Assembly: GCF_025143985.1 (NCBI RefSeq)
Contig: NZ_CP083564.1
Span: 1,303,501 to 1,367,500, forward strand
DNA: 64,000 nt
Direction: 5' to 3'
Origin: Sulfitobacter sp. W027
Lineage (GTDB): Bacteria; Pseudomonadota; Alphaproteobacteria; Rhodobacterales; Rhodobacteraceae
Shown in pieces: positions 1-8,050 of this stretch. The notes beneath the pieces were generated by a model. The model saw nothing but the letters and a program-made list of their open reading frames with translations, made no database searches and was not told where the DNA came from. Positions within the stretch are counted from its first letter, which is position 1. Each line of letters begins with the position of its first letter. The translations under genes and the position numbers were made by a program.

Positions 1-81
1 TGGCCCCATCAAGCAGCCGCGACGGCGCTTGCCGCTGTCCAGCGGAACGCCCAGTAAGATACAGTTTTGTTGGTTCGACAT
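1..81 (-). CDS. rocF: Arginase, N-terminal fragment (cut by window edge)
   Basis: Only the first 27 residues lie in the window. They read MSNQQNCILLGVP, then LDSGKRRRGCLMGP, which matches the start of bacterial arginases (ureohydrolase fold; L-arginine to ornithine and urea, Mn-dependent, cytoplasmic). The metal ligands lie outside the window, so the call rests on the N-terminal signature alone. An AGGAG ribosome binding site lies six bases before the ATG. The upstream region holds a perfect inverted repeat at 169-200 that could regulate it. An agmatinase-like ureohydrolase is a less likely alternative. Confidence 0.72.
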   Translation of the reverse strand, partial: MSNQQNCILLGVPLDSGKRRRGCLMGP

Positions 82-168
82 GGGGGACTCCTGAGCTGTT
101 TAAACCCAGATAATCCGCGCATCTGTCTAACGGCAAGCCGTCAAACTGACCGTTTCGGGGGTGTTTTT

Positions 169-200
169 GACAAACTGGAGGTGCGACTGTCCAGTTTGTC
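169..200. repeat. Perfect 11-bp inverted repeat between arginase and dsbB
   Basis: GACAAACTGGA at 169-179 is repeated in inverted form as TCCAGTTTGTC at 190-200 with a 10-base spacer. A related half-site, GTCAAACTGAC, occurs at 140-150. On the minus strand the repeat is not followed by a T run, so it does not look like a terminator for dsbB. It lies about 90 bases upstream of the arginase start, where an operator would be expected. The regulator is unknown. Confidence 0.5.
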
Positions 201-212
201 GATTTATGTGGG

Positions 213-680
213 TTAGACTGCCTTGCGCGCAGCGGCCACCCAAAGACCAACCAAGATAAAGGAGAAGATCGCATTCCACCCCGCCATCGACAGGCCCAGA
301 AACTGCCAGACGATCTCATCACACATGACAAGGCCGCTGGGGCCGTCGGTGGACAAAAGCGAGCCCCCGTCCAGGCTGCCCAAATCCATGCCGCCTCCGG
401 TGCAGGAGCTCGGCCCCGGCCACCAGCCCCATTCAACGCCCGCATGATAAGCCCCGATCAGTCCCGTCACCGCTGCCGCCAAGGCCCCCAGCCACGCCAG
501 AACGCGCGGTCCGCCAAGCAGCACGATCGCCCCAATCAGCACCGCCGCCGCATGGGGCCAGCGCTGCCAGAGACACATTTGACAGGGCGCATAGCCGCCT
601 AGATGTTGAAAGCCAAAGGCGCCAAGCAACAGCGCAGCAGAGCCGAGTGTTGCCAATAAAGTCAAAGTCTTACCAGTCAT
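213..680 (-). CDS. dsbB: Disulfide bond formation protein DsbB
   Basis: A 155-residue inner-membrane protein with four predicted transmembrane segments, the usual DsbB size. The first periplasmic loop carries CQMC (residues about 33-36) directly followed by LWQRWPH, the DsbB signature. The second loop carries a separate cysteine pair (SSCTGGG and VMCDE). DsbB passes electrons from DsbA to quinone and so drives disulfide formation in exported proteins. Its start overlaps the stop of the upstream membrane protein by four bases (ATGA), which indicates co-transcription. No dsbA is visible in the window. Confidence 0.9.
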   Translation of the reverse strand: MTGKTLTLLATLGSAALLLGAFGFQHLGGYAPCQMCLWQRWPHAAAVLIGAIVLLGGPRVLAWLGALAAAVTGLIGAYHAGVEWGWWPGPSSCTGGGMDLGSLDGGSLLSTDGPSGLVMCDEIVWQFLGLSMAGWNAIFSFILVGLWVAAARKAV

Positions 681-1255
681 AGAACCTTTACCACCATGAA
701 GCCGCCAATCAGCAGGGCGACGGCCAATGTGAACATCAAACCCAAACGCCGTTCAATGAAGTCCCGGATCGGTGCGCCAAAGCGCCACAGCAGCCCGGCC
801 ACCACAAAGAATCGCAGCCCGCGGGCAAGGATCGAGGTCATGATAAAGGTGCCCAACGGCATTCCGGTCCAGCCCGACATGATCGTGATGACCTTGTAAG
901 GAAAGGGCGTGACCCCCGCGACCAACACCGCCCAGAAGCCCATATCGTTAAATCGGGTCGAGAATTCCGCCATTGCATCCGCCTTACCCAAGCTCGCAAG
1001 GATCGGCTGTCCGAGGCTCTCGAACGCCAACGCGCCAATGGCGTAGCCCAAAAGCCCGCCCAGGACCGACGCCAGCAGCGCCACGCCTGCGATCAACCAC
1101 GCGCGATTGGGCCGCGCAATGATCATCGGAATCATCAAGATATCAGGGGGGATGGGAAAGAAGGAACTCTCGACAAAAGCCACTACGGCTAGCGCCCAAA
1201 GGGCATGGCGATGTTGGGCCAAGCCCAGGGTCCAGTCATAAATGCGGCGGATCAT
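677..1255 (-). CDS. YqaA/DedA-like (VTT domain) membrane protein
   Basis: 192 residues, strongly hydrophobic, with the features of the YqaA branch of the DedA/VTT superfamily: an early ESSFFPIPPDILM motif (residues about 29-41) and a later VTPFPYKVITIMSG motif (about 113-126). These re-entrant loop motifs are typical of the family, some members of which act in lipid scrambling or proton-motive-force maintenance; the substrate here is unknown. It is the first gene of a two-gene operon with dsbB (ATGA overlap) and is transcribed away from the tRNA-Leu gene. Confidence 0.83.
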   Translation of the reverse strand: MIRRIYDWTLGLAQHRHALWALAVVAFVESSFFPIPPDILMIPMIIARPNRAWLIAGVALLASVLGGLLGYAIGALAFESLGQPILASLGKADAMAEFSTRFNDMGFWAVLVAGVTPFPYKVITIMSGWTGMPLGTFIMTSILARGLRFFVVAGLLWRFGAPIRDFIERRLGLMFTLAVALLIGGFMVVKVL

Positions 1256-1381
1256 TCGGGGGCTCCGGCTGTTTTATATGCCTCACCATGTCGCGCGACC
1301 AAGGTCAAGCGCAACACTGTGCAGAAGCATGGTGAAAATCCACTTGCCCCACGCGCTTTTGCAGGCTACATCGCCCCACGT

Positions 1382-1465
1382 GCCCAAGTGGCGGAATGGT
1401 AGACGCAGGGGATTCAAAATCCCCCGCCGCGAGGCGTGCCGGTTCGAGTCCGGCCTTGGGTACCA
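1382..1465 (+). tRNA. tRNA-Leu (anticodon CAA)
   Basis: The acceptor stem GCCCAAG (1382-1388) pairs with CTTGGGT, followed by discriminator A and an encoded CCA at 1463-1465. The anticodon arm GGGGA-TTCAAAA-TCCCC gives anticodon CAA, decoding UUG. The T arm contains GGTTCGAGTCC. The 84-base length includes the long variable arm (around GCCGCGAGGCGT) expected of a class II leucine tRNA. Open reading frames across this stretch are spurious. Confidence 0.96.
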
Positions 1466-1905
1466 CCTTGTTTTTAGCAAGGGTTTCCGCAGAATATCCG
1501 ATTGTGAGAAGGTTTGGTTCCGGGCTGACGCCCACATGGGATTCCTCCATCAAAACTATCCAAGTTATCAGGTAGATTAGTTATCTGGCCGACACAGGGC
1601 CCTTGGCATGTTGGCCTGTCGCTAAACCGTGTGCAGATTGCTTGCGATCGTGAATTTGCCTTTAAGCCGTACAAACATGCCACTGCCTTGCAGTCGGTAA
1701 ATCTATCCCAATCAGAATGTATTGAACGAACTTCATCACTGTTGGTGCTGCTTTCGTGCCGCGTATGTGGACAGTCCTTGCCCTAAGAGACGCGATCTTT
1801 TTCTCGTAGGGATAAAAGGTCCCTTGTGTGCGGCTGGCTTTACCGCTTTGTGATATGTGTAGGGTTCGACAAGCAATCGGATGAGCAATTAGCTCCGCCA
1901 GCGCG
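1466..1905. other. Gene-free stretch downstream of tRNA-Leu
   Basis: No convincing gene is seen on either strand. The stretch looks less GC-rich than its surroundings. A weak imperfect hairpin, CCCTAAGAGA with TCTCGTAGGG (about 1782-1811), is the only structure noted. With the permease remnant further right, it may mark an old insertion or deletion site next to the tRNA, but no attachment-site repeat was found. Confidence 0.4.
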
Positions 1906-2940
1906 TCAGCGGCGTTTGCCGGGAGCTTTCGTGATTTTGTTTCCGCGAGGCCCGGACTGAATGGCCGTATTGCTCAGGTTTTCCTCCGTCAGTTTGCGCC
2001 ATCGGCTTAGGCGGGCCGGATCTAGTGTTCCATCCTCGGTCGCACTCTGCACCGCGCATCCGGGTTCATGAGCATGGGTGCAATCGCGGAAGCGGCATTG
2101 GGACGCAAGCTCGACGATCTCAGCAAACAGAGTATTCAACCCGGCGGAGACGTCGCTGACATGCAGCGTTCGCATGCCCGGCGTGTCGATCACCCAGCCG
2201 CCACCAGCAATCGCATGGAGTGAGCGCGAGGTGGTTGTATGACGCCCTTTCGCATCCGCCGCGCGAATGGGTCCTGTAGGCTGTGCGTTCTCGGAAGACT
2301 TCTTCGACAGCGTGTTCAGCAAGGTCGATTTCCCGACGCCGGACGATCCGACAAGGGCAACAGTCTGCCCCAGGCCGCACCAACGGGCCAATGTCAGTGC
2401 CGCATCCGGTGCTTTGGCGTTCAGCATGACGACATCTAGCCCAAGCTGAAGGGCCTGCGCCTGCTTAAAATAGGGTGCAGGATCAGCCGTCTGGTCTATC
2501 TTGGTCAGGACAATCACCGGAACCGCCCCAGCTTCATTGGCCAGCGCCAAATACCGCTCCAATCGTGCCGGATTGAAATCGTCATTACAGGACGTAACGA
2601 TAAAGAGCGTGTCGACGTTCGCTGCAATAAGCTGTGCTTGCCGACGGCCTTCGGCTTTGCGCTGCAGCAGCATCCGTCTTTTCAGCCGCCGGATGAGCAA
2701 GCGGTCCTCGCGGGCTACGAGGGCCCAGTCCCCTACGGCCAAGTCCGTCGTATTTGTCTGAGCGGAAAGTTTCAGCTTCACTGGGCCGAGTTCGGACATC
2801 CCAGTGACCCGATCCCGATGGACGGTTGCGATGCGCATAGGGGCAAGCTCTGCGTCGCCGGGCTCCAACTGCTTGTCGAAAAACGTCGACCAACCGAGAG
2901 TGGCTAATGAAATCGCGGACTGATCTGATGAATTGGTCAT
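1906..2940 (-). CDS. rsgA: Ribosome small-subunit-dependent GTPase A (RsgA)
   Basis: A circularly permuted GTPase that helps mature the 30S subunit. With the chosen ATG (2940) it is 344 residues, the normal family length. Motifs appear in the permuted order: G4 TKID (about 146-149), G1 GSSGVGKST (about 198-206), then G3 DTPGMRTL. The C-terminal zinc-binding motif is CRFRDCTHAHEPGC. An N-terminal OB-like segment (ELGPVKLKLSAQ) precedes the GTPase core. The reading frame stays open upstream to 3123, but the extra 61 residues do not resemble the family. No strong ribosome binding site is seen. It is divergent from the ArsC-like gene. Confidence 0.9.
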   Translation of the reverse strand: MTNSSDQSAISLATLGWSTFFDKQLEPGDAELAPMRIATVHRDRVTGMSELGPVKLKLSAQTNTTDLAVGDWALVAREDRLLIRRLKRRMLLQRKAEGRRQAQLIAANVDTLFIVTSCNDDFNPARLERYLALANEAGAVPVIVLTKIDQTADPAPYFKQAQALQLGLDVVMLNAKAPDAALTLARWCGLGQTVALVGSSGVGKSTLLNTLSKKSSENAQPTGPIRAADAKGRHTTTSRSLHAIAGGGWVIDTPGMRTLHVSDVSAGLNTLFAEIVELASQCRFRDCTHAHEPGCAVQSATEDGTLDPARLSRWRKLTEENLSNTAIQSGPRGNKITKAPGKRR

Positions 2941-3121
2941 TCCCGACTGAATGGCGGTGGAACCACTTTGTTGCAAGCTTTCCTTTAGGCCTGCGCAAGG
3001 ACCATCACACAACAGATCAAGCCCCGCGTACGCATTTACTGGCGCATATAGCCGCTCGGATGGTTGCGCCCGACGCGTCAATGCAGGAGGCTGTTGAATT
3101 AACGCTAAAGGGAATAATGGC

Positions 3122-3451
3122 ATGATAATCTACGGATTACAGACTTGCGCAATCTGTCAGAGGGCCCGCAAAGCATTGGAAGCGAAAGGAATTGACGTTT
3201 CCTTCCGGGATGTTCGGTCAGAGCCGTTGAGCGAGGCAGAATTATCAGAGCTGATCGAAGAGTTCGGGGACCGCCTCGTGGACCGCAAGTCAAATGACTA
3301 CCGCGCGCTTAGTAACTGGTTGAAGGAGTCGGAGGCCGAGGCGCAGATCGCGGCCCAGCCAAAGGTAATGGCCCGTCCGGTAATCCGTGACGTCGACAGG
3401 TTCTTTCTGGGGTGGGATGAGGGTGTTCAGGCGGCTTTGTTTGCGGACTGA
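3122..3451 (+). CDS. ArsC/Spx-family thioredoxin-fold protein (YffB-like)
   Basis: 109 residues, close to the usual size of ArsC-family proteins. It opens with MIIYGLQTCAICQRARKAL, a thioredoxin-fold strand followed by a CAIC (CxxC) motif at residues 9-12. The segment DRKSNDYRAL and the late AQPKVMARPVI follow the ArsC/YffB pattern (a basic residue then a cis-proline region). True arsenate reductases need a set of arginines that is not clearly present, and no other arsenic gene is nearby, so a general redox or Spx-like role is more likely. It is transcribed divergently from rsgA across about 180 bases. Confidence 0.8.
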   Translation: MIIYGLQTCAICQRARKALEAKGIDVSFRDVRSEPLSEAELSELIEEFGDRLVDRKSNDYRALSNWLKESEAEAQIAAQPKVMARPVIRDVDRFFLGWDEGVQAALFAD

Positions 3452-3554
3452 TGTGCCGAAGTGGATTGCACCTACGACAGGCCCCAATTGAACTGCTTGG
3501 GTCGACACTTGAAATTGGAACATGACGGTTGAATGGTTGAATTAGGTTTGACCA

Positions 3555-3862
3555 AAGCGCATCCCGGCGGCCGATCTTGATGAAATAGGGCCCGATCAAC
3601 CACAGGGGCAGCGGGATCAACACCAACGCGCTGAACAGCAGCGCGGCCAGCATCGGGCCGATCAGCCCGGCCTGATCCGTCATCAATTGCGGGCCCGGCT
3701 GGATGCCTTTGATTGCCAGAACGCCGCGCATGATCGCCATGATCGGAGCGCCGGGAATGCCAAAGGTCAGCATCGGCACCATCGCCCCGTCACAGACCGG
3801 GTTGTTGGCATTTTTCAAGGCGGCAATACCCTTCGGGTTGCGCTTGCCAAAGGTCTCAGACT
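3555..3862 (-). pseudogene. Remnant of a TctA-type tricarboxylate transporter permease
   Basis: The minus strand encodes about 100 residues typical of the C-terminal half of TctA (large membrane subunit of the tripartite tricarboxylate transporter): KNANNPV, GAMVPMLTFGIPGAP, GIQPGPQLMTDQ and a hydrophobic stretch ending KIGRRDALW. A complete TctA has about 500 residues. The frame is interrupted by a TAG immediately upstream (about 3863-3865), and the similarity stops near 3555 although the frame runs on to 3309. No TctB or TctC is near. This is a decayed fragment, not a working transporter. Confidence 0.75.
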
Positions 3863-4083
3863 AGGGTTTGTCGTCGGCCACCGTCATCCAGTCCCCTTGA
3901 AACTGGTCCTAACGTATTAAGATCACAGCACTTGTTCTGTGACGGTTCGGATGAATACTGAAATGCTGCATTGCTTGACCACGCCAACTGTCGGAGTAGT
4001 TCATCTGTACTTAGGGCACAGTTCTGAATGGTTTCCAAGACAGCTAGCATTTCTCACAAGCCATCGAACGGACCAAGGCGAAA
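3863..4083. other. Non-coding stretch left of the ABC-like gene
   Basis: No gene is recognised between the TctA remnant and the end of the ABC-like gene. A minus-strand frame through it (about 3856-4050) has no recognisable motif. It may hold further decayed permease sequence. No strong terminator hairpin for the ABC-like gene was found. Confidence 0.35.
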
Positions 4084-7000
4084 TCATCGCCGCTCCAGCG
4101 TCCGTGCATCCAGTTCTGTGAGATCCACCCCTTGTTCAACAGCGTATAACCGGGTTTTTCGCAATATCTGTTCAGCGCCCATAAGGTGGCCGGCAACGGC
4201 ACGCAACAGGCTCGTCGCCACCGCCGCGTCGTTTTCGATCACCGCCAACAACTCCCGCCCGCCGATGCGCAAAAACTTACTGTCTTCGATAGCGACCAGA
4301 TGCATGGTCCGGTCTTCGTTCATGATAACGGCAAGATCGCCAATCAGACGACCGGGTTCAATTGTAGACAAAAGGATGTTGGATGTTTCGGATTCTGACA
4401 AATACATCCCCGCCAGCCCCGAAACACACAGATAGGCAGCGTCGGCCTTTTGCTGGGACTTGAAGATCACCTGCCCGGCCTTTGCTTCATACCATTGTGC
4501 GCTGAACGCCAAGAGGCGTTGCTGCTTGCGGTCCAACCCTTGGAAGAGGTCAGCTTCGGCGACGATGCGTAGCTTGCGGTTCAAATCCCGGCGTGCATCC
4601 TCGTCTAGCGTTTCGTCCTCTGGCGCCTCGCCGTCTATGCGACCGTCTTGGATTTCAACGAAGAGATCGTAGTACTCGGGGTTGGAGAACTTCTTCTCAA
4701 TAAAAATCTTGGTGGCGTCAGGGAGCAGTTCACTGATCCGCTCCCGCATTCTGGAACGCATGTCACTATCGTGATTGGCCATCGCATTTTGTAGGATCAG
4801 GACATCCGGTTTCTTGATCCCGGCACGGCTGAAAGAAAGCCGCTCGCGGAACATAGAGGGGAGGTTTTCGCCGCCTTGGGTCGTAGGCAGATCAAATATG
4901 CTTTGCGCGATCAAACCCCGCAGACCGTGTTCGCTCAACACCTCGACAACGATGTCTTCAACTTGCTTTTCCTGCGCACCGGCCAGACTTGAAATCCGTC
5001 CAAATATCGCATTGCCCAAAACAGTCATTACCGGGAAGTATTTTGCCGGATCGATTGTCTCAAACAGCCCATCGAGTTCAGCGACCATCTGCGCGGCGCT
5101 TTCGCGACGGATATCGAGAATCCGCTCTCTGAAAACATCGCGGAAGGTGGGGCCAATCTGCTCGGCGGAGAATGCGAAGGGGACGGTCAGCAACAGGGCA
5201 AAGTCTGCTGGGGGCAGCCCGGCGTCGCCGACCTCGCGTCGCTTTGCTGCGATCTCGCCCAGACGAAGATACAGCTCCTCTGACAGGTTAAGACGCCGGA
5301 ACAGCGGGTGGTTCAGATCCTCTTTCCCAAAGGTCGCGGTCAGCCCTTCGATCACGCCGGCGGAAATTTGAGCCAATTCTTCGACGAGGCCATGTGCACG
5401 CAGGATCGTAATGAACTTTTCTTCCTGAGCCAAGGACTCCTGCGGCAGCTTCCGGGTCGGCAAAGCGTAGAGAAGGTTCGTGCCCAAGGGCGATACCGGG
5501 CTGAATTTGGCAGGGTCAAAGCTATGTACGATGTCGTTCAGCCCGGCCTCAGCCAGCCGTTCGGCGATCACCGGGCGGAGCCGAACGATAGCTTCTGCCA
5601 ACTCCCGTTGTGAAGTCGGGTCGATGCAAAAGCTCAAGGCCCGCCGCACCATGAAATCATCAATGCCCATCGCCTCGACCAAGCGAAACCACCAATCGCG
5701 GATTTCGTCCGAACTTTTCAAACCGGCGAAACCGGGTTCGATCCAGTCGGTGTCAAAGGGGTCGGTGCTGTTACCTGTAAGCGCGGCTTCCGCCTGCCAA
5801 AGTGCCACTTCATCGAGCAGGGCGTCGACGGCAACCGGCTTGTTTTTGAACGGCATCAAAAGGTTTTCGCCGATGGTCCCCTGAAAGATATAGGGCGTTG
5901 AACTTGCATAGCCGATCTTGTTGGCAATGACGGTCTGGTGCAATTCATTCAGCGGGTGCCCGGCGATCAGCACCTCACCGCGCGAGGGGATGACTTCGCG
6001 GGTTAGCACATCCGCAAGCGCGAGTGCTGCGGTCTCATTCCGGGTCTTGATTGCGATACGTGCCCCTCTGGGCATGACAAGGTTAATGTCTTCGAGAACA
6101 GGAAAGCCGTTTTCATTCAGCACCGTGACATCGCGCAGCTCAATATCGCCATCCAGTTGCGGGATCGTGTCAGGTGTACCCTCAAACAGCGCTTCGTCGA
6201 CGAGAGAATTCTGCGCAAATTTTTCGGTGACGACTTCCCATCTCAGGGACATATCTTGGGTTTGGTTGTAATAGGCGAGAACCTCTTTCCAAGGTGATGA
6301 CAGGTCTTTGTAAGCTGCCAGTGCCGCGACAAGCGCGCCGACGGTGATGTCCCCGGTGATCGCCAGATACCCCCCGACCGAGTAAAAGAAGAATGGGGTC
6401 AACTGATTGATGAAGTTGTTGAGAAACTTCATGAAATATTTTTTCTTGTATAGCTCCAGACGGATGCTGAACAAAAACCCAAGGCGCATGGAGAAGAGGG
6501 ACATCCTGTGGCGGGCGCCGCCATTTCTGCGGATGTCACTGACACCTGCCGCGGTCTCACCAATCTCGCCGGCCAGTTTGCGCACCTCTTGAATGCGCTC
6601 TTTGTTCAGCAAGCTGACTTGGCGCTGCAACTTTGGGATGATCCATGCCTGCAAGGGAATGAGCGCGATGGACACCAGCCCAAACCAAACGCTTTGGGCA
6701 AAGAGGAACACCAAAATCGTGAGCATCTGCCCGATTTGAAACACAGGCTGCGACAGCATATCGCCCATCAACCCGCCCATCGGCTCGGCCTCGGAAGTGA
6801 CCATCGACACCAGCTCGCCTTGGCTGGTTGAGCGAAAGAAGGGGCGGGGAAACATCAGCATCCGCGACAAAAGCTGAAACCGGAACCGCCGCAGCAACCG
6901 CTCGGCCAGCACGCCCTTCATTGTGTTGAGGCGCATTTTCAGCAACCCGTTCGCCAGCACGGACGATAGGAAGGCCAGACAGAGAACCATGAGGAAATCC

Positions 7001-7188
7001 ACTTGGCTCAGAGTAAAACCCAGCACTTCGATATCCGCGCCGGTGCCGCCAATCGCATCGTTGATAATGCGCTTGGGCAACTCCAGAGAGATATAAAGCA
7101 AGGGGAACGTCAGTAGGGTGATGGCAAGCAACAGGAACTGATCCCGCTTTGAGTTTTTCCAGATGAACTGAAAGAGGCTCTTGTCCAT
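4084..7188 (-). CDS. ABC-exporter-like protein with degenerate, split ATPase domain and C-terminal cyclic-nucleotide-binding domain
   Basis: About 1034 residues. Numbering from the first in-frame ATG (7197), residues about 20-320 form an ABC-exporter transmembrane domain (several hydrophobic helices; GELVSMVTSEAEPMGGLMGD). The nucleotide-binding domain begins near 350, but the Walker A position reads ARIAIKTRNETAALAL with no GxGKS/T. A Q-loop-like TPYIFQGTIGENLL (434-447) remains. A helical insert of about 325 residues (450-775) follows. The signature/Walker B region returns as MFRERLSFSRAGIKKPDVLI then LQNAMANHD, so the catalytic Asp-Glu is Gln-Asn. Residues about 880-1005 are a Crp-like cyclic-nucleotide-binding domain (GRLIGDLAVIMNEDRTMHL). 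ATP hydrolysis seems unlikely. The ATG at 7188 has GGA upstream and is preferred. It follows the glycan operon, which suggests a role in glycan export or regulation. Confidence 0.85.
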   Translation of the reverse strand: MDKSLFQFIWKNSKRDQFLLLAITLLTFPLLYISLELPKRIINDAIGGTGADIEVLGFTLSQVDFLMVLCLAFLSSVLANGLLKMRLNTMKGVLAERLLRRFRFQLLSRMLMFPRPFFRSTSQGELVSMVTSEAEPMGGLMGDMLSQPVFQIGQMLTILVFLFAQSVWFGLVSIALIPLQAWIIPKLQRQVSLLNKERIQEVRKLAGEIGETAAGVSDIRRNGGARHRMSLFSMRLGFLFSIRLELYKKKYFMKFLNNFINQLTPFFFYSVGGYLAITGDITVGALVAALAAYKDLSSPWKEVLAYYNQTQDMSLRWEVVTEKFAQNSLVDEALFEGTPDTIPQLDGDIELRDVTVLNENGFPVLEDINLVMPRGARIAIKTRNETAALALADVLTREVIPSRGEVLIAGHPLNELHQTVIANKIGYASSTPYIFQGTIGENLLMPFKNKPVAVDALLDEVALWQAEAALTGNSTDPFDTDWIEPGFAGLKSSDEIRDWWFRLVEAMGIDDFMVRRALSFCIDPTSQRELAEAIVRLRPVIAERLAEAGLNDIVHSFDPAKFSPVSPLGTNLLYALPTRKLPQESLAQEEKFITILRAHGLVEELAQISAGVIEGLTATFGKEDLNHPLFRRLNLSEELYLRLGEIAAKRREVGDAGLPPADFALLLTVPFAFSAEQIGPTFRDVFRERILDIRRESAAQMVAELDGLFETIDPAKYFPVMTVLGNAIFGRISSLAGAQEKQVEDIVVEVLSEHGLRGLIAQSIFDLPTTQGGENLPSMFRERLSFSRAGIKKPDVLILQNAMANHDSDMRSRMRERISELLPDATKIFIEKKFSNPEYYDLFVEIQDGRIDGEAPEDETLDEDARRDLNRKLRIVAEADLFQGLDRKQQRLLAFSAQWYEAKAGQVIFKSQQKADAAYLCVSGLAGMYLSESETSNILLSTIEPGRLIGDLAVIMNEDRTMHLVAIEDSKFLRIGGRELLAVIENDAAVATSLLRAVAGHLMGAEQILRKTRLYAVEQGVDLTELDARTLERR

Positions 7189-7315
7189 TAAGGCCATCCG
7201 TTATTCGAAGGTCAAAGATGTATAGCGATTTTTTCGGCGCAAGGCATGGCCGATTGGTCAAGCGCTTGGAAAAAGGCCTTAGCTACGAAAATCCAAGGCA
7301 GGTCAAGTGGTTCAC

Positions 7316-8050
7316 CTAGAAGTGACTGGGTTTGGCCCCGCCGTCGAGCAGTTCGGCCAAGAACCCCCGCGAAAAGTCCCAGATCGCTTCGTCGTGAACC
7401 AGATGGTGCGTGAGAAATCCCAAGGGTTCGGTGCAGTCGGCGCGGCCTTCGCGCCGGTCCTGCAAAAGCGTGACGGTCTTGGCGATAAGCGCCTCAGGGG
7501 AGACCAATCCGCCGCCCGAACGCCATGCGATGGGGTCGACATGCGTGTTGATCTGCGCCAGCCCCGCGCAGCGTTCGCACTTGCGGGGCGTAAAGGTCGA
7601 GAGGGCGACATAGCCTTGCGCGGCAAGGCCCGACGTTACAGTTGCATCAATCCGGTTCCAAGGTGGGACGAACATCGCCAGCATATCAGGACCGAAAAGC
7701 TGGCGCATACGTGCCAATGCGGCCTCGGTTTTGGCGCCTGCATCCGCATGGGGATGACCAAACTCGGCCTTCTTGGCACCTGAGGGGGCTAGGTTTTCAT
7801 GCGCCCAGCCGTGGACGACCGGCACCATCAAAGGCGTGGCAGCGGCAATTTCGGCAAGCTCGGGCGTAGCTCCATTGGGGATCACGGCAATATGGACGGG
7901 CAGGTCAAGCTCTGCGCTCATACCCAGCAATCGGTGCAGCGCGGGCGTGGGCGCGGTCGCATCGTCGTCGCGCCACCAAATCGGCAGGCTCAGCCCCTCT
8001 GTCCGGTGGCGCGATAACTCTGCGCGCAAAGGGGACCAGTCAACTATCAT
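7316..8050 (-). CDS. NodB-like polysaccharide deacetylase family protein
   Basis: 244 residues with a NodB-type metal-site pattern: PIWWRDDDA (residues about 23-31, the usual catalytic/metal aspartates), HGWAHEN (the H-x3-H metal motif, about 79-85), FVPPWNRI, INTHVDPIAW and a C-terminal LGFLTHHLVHDE. Such enzymes remove N- or O-acetyl groups from glycans. No signal peptide is seen, so it may act in the cytoplasm on a lipid-linked or nucleotide-linked intermediate. It is the last gene of the overlapping glycan operon (ATGA with the upstream glycosyltransferase). A paralogue with the same motif order lies at 23204-23962. The substrate is unknown. Confidence 0.78.
   Translation of the reverse strand: MIVDWSPLRAELSRHRTEGLSLPIWWRDDDATAPTPALHRLLGMSAELDLPVHIAVIPNGATPELAEIAAATPLMVPVVHGWAHENLAPSGAKKAEFGHPHADAGAKTEAALARMRQLFGPDMLAMFVPPWNRIDATVTSGLAAQGYVALSTFTPRKCERCAGLAQINTHVDPIAWRSGGGLVSPEALIAKTVTLLQDRREGRADCTEPLGFLTHHLVHDEAIWDFSRGFLAELLDGGAKPSHF

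Noticed and set aside
1205..1580. Plus- and minus-strand ORFs across the tRNA-Leu gene
   Set aside because: The DNA folds as a complete class II tRNA with encoded CCA; the translated frames have no family motifs.
3122..3451. Arsenate reductase function for the ArsC-family protein
   Set aside because: The family fold is clear, but the arginine set needed for arsenate is not evident and no ars genes are nearby.
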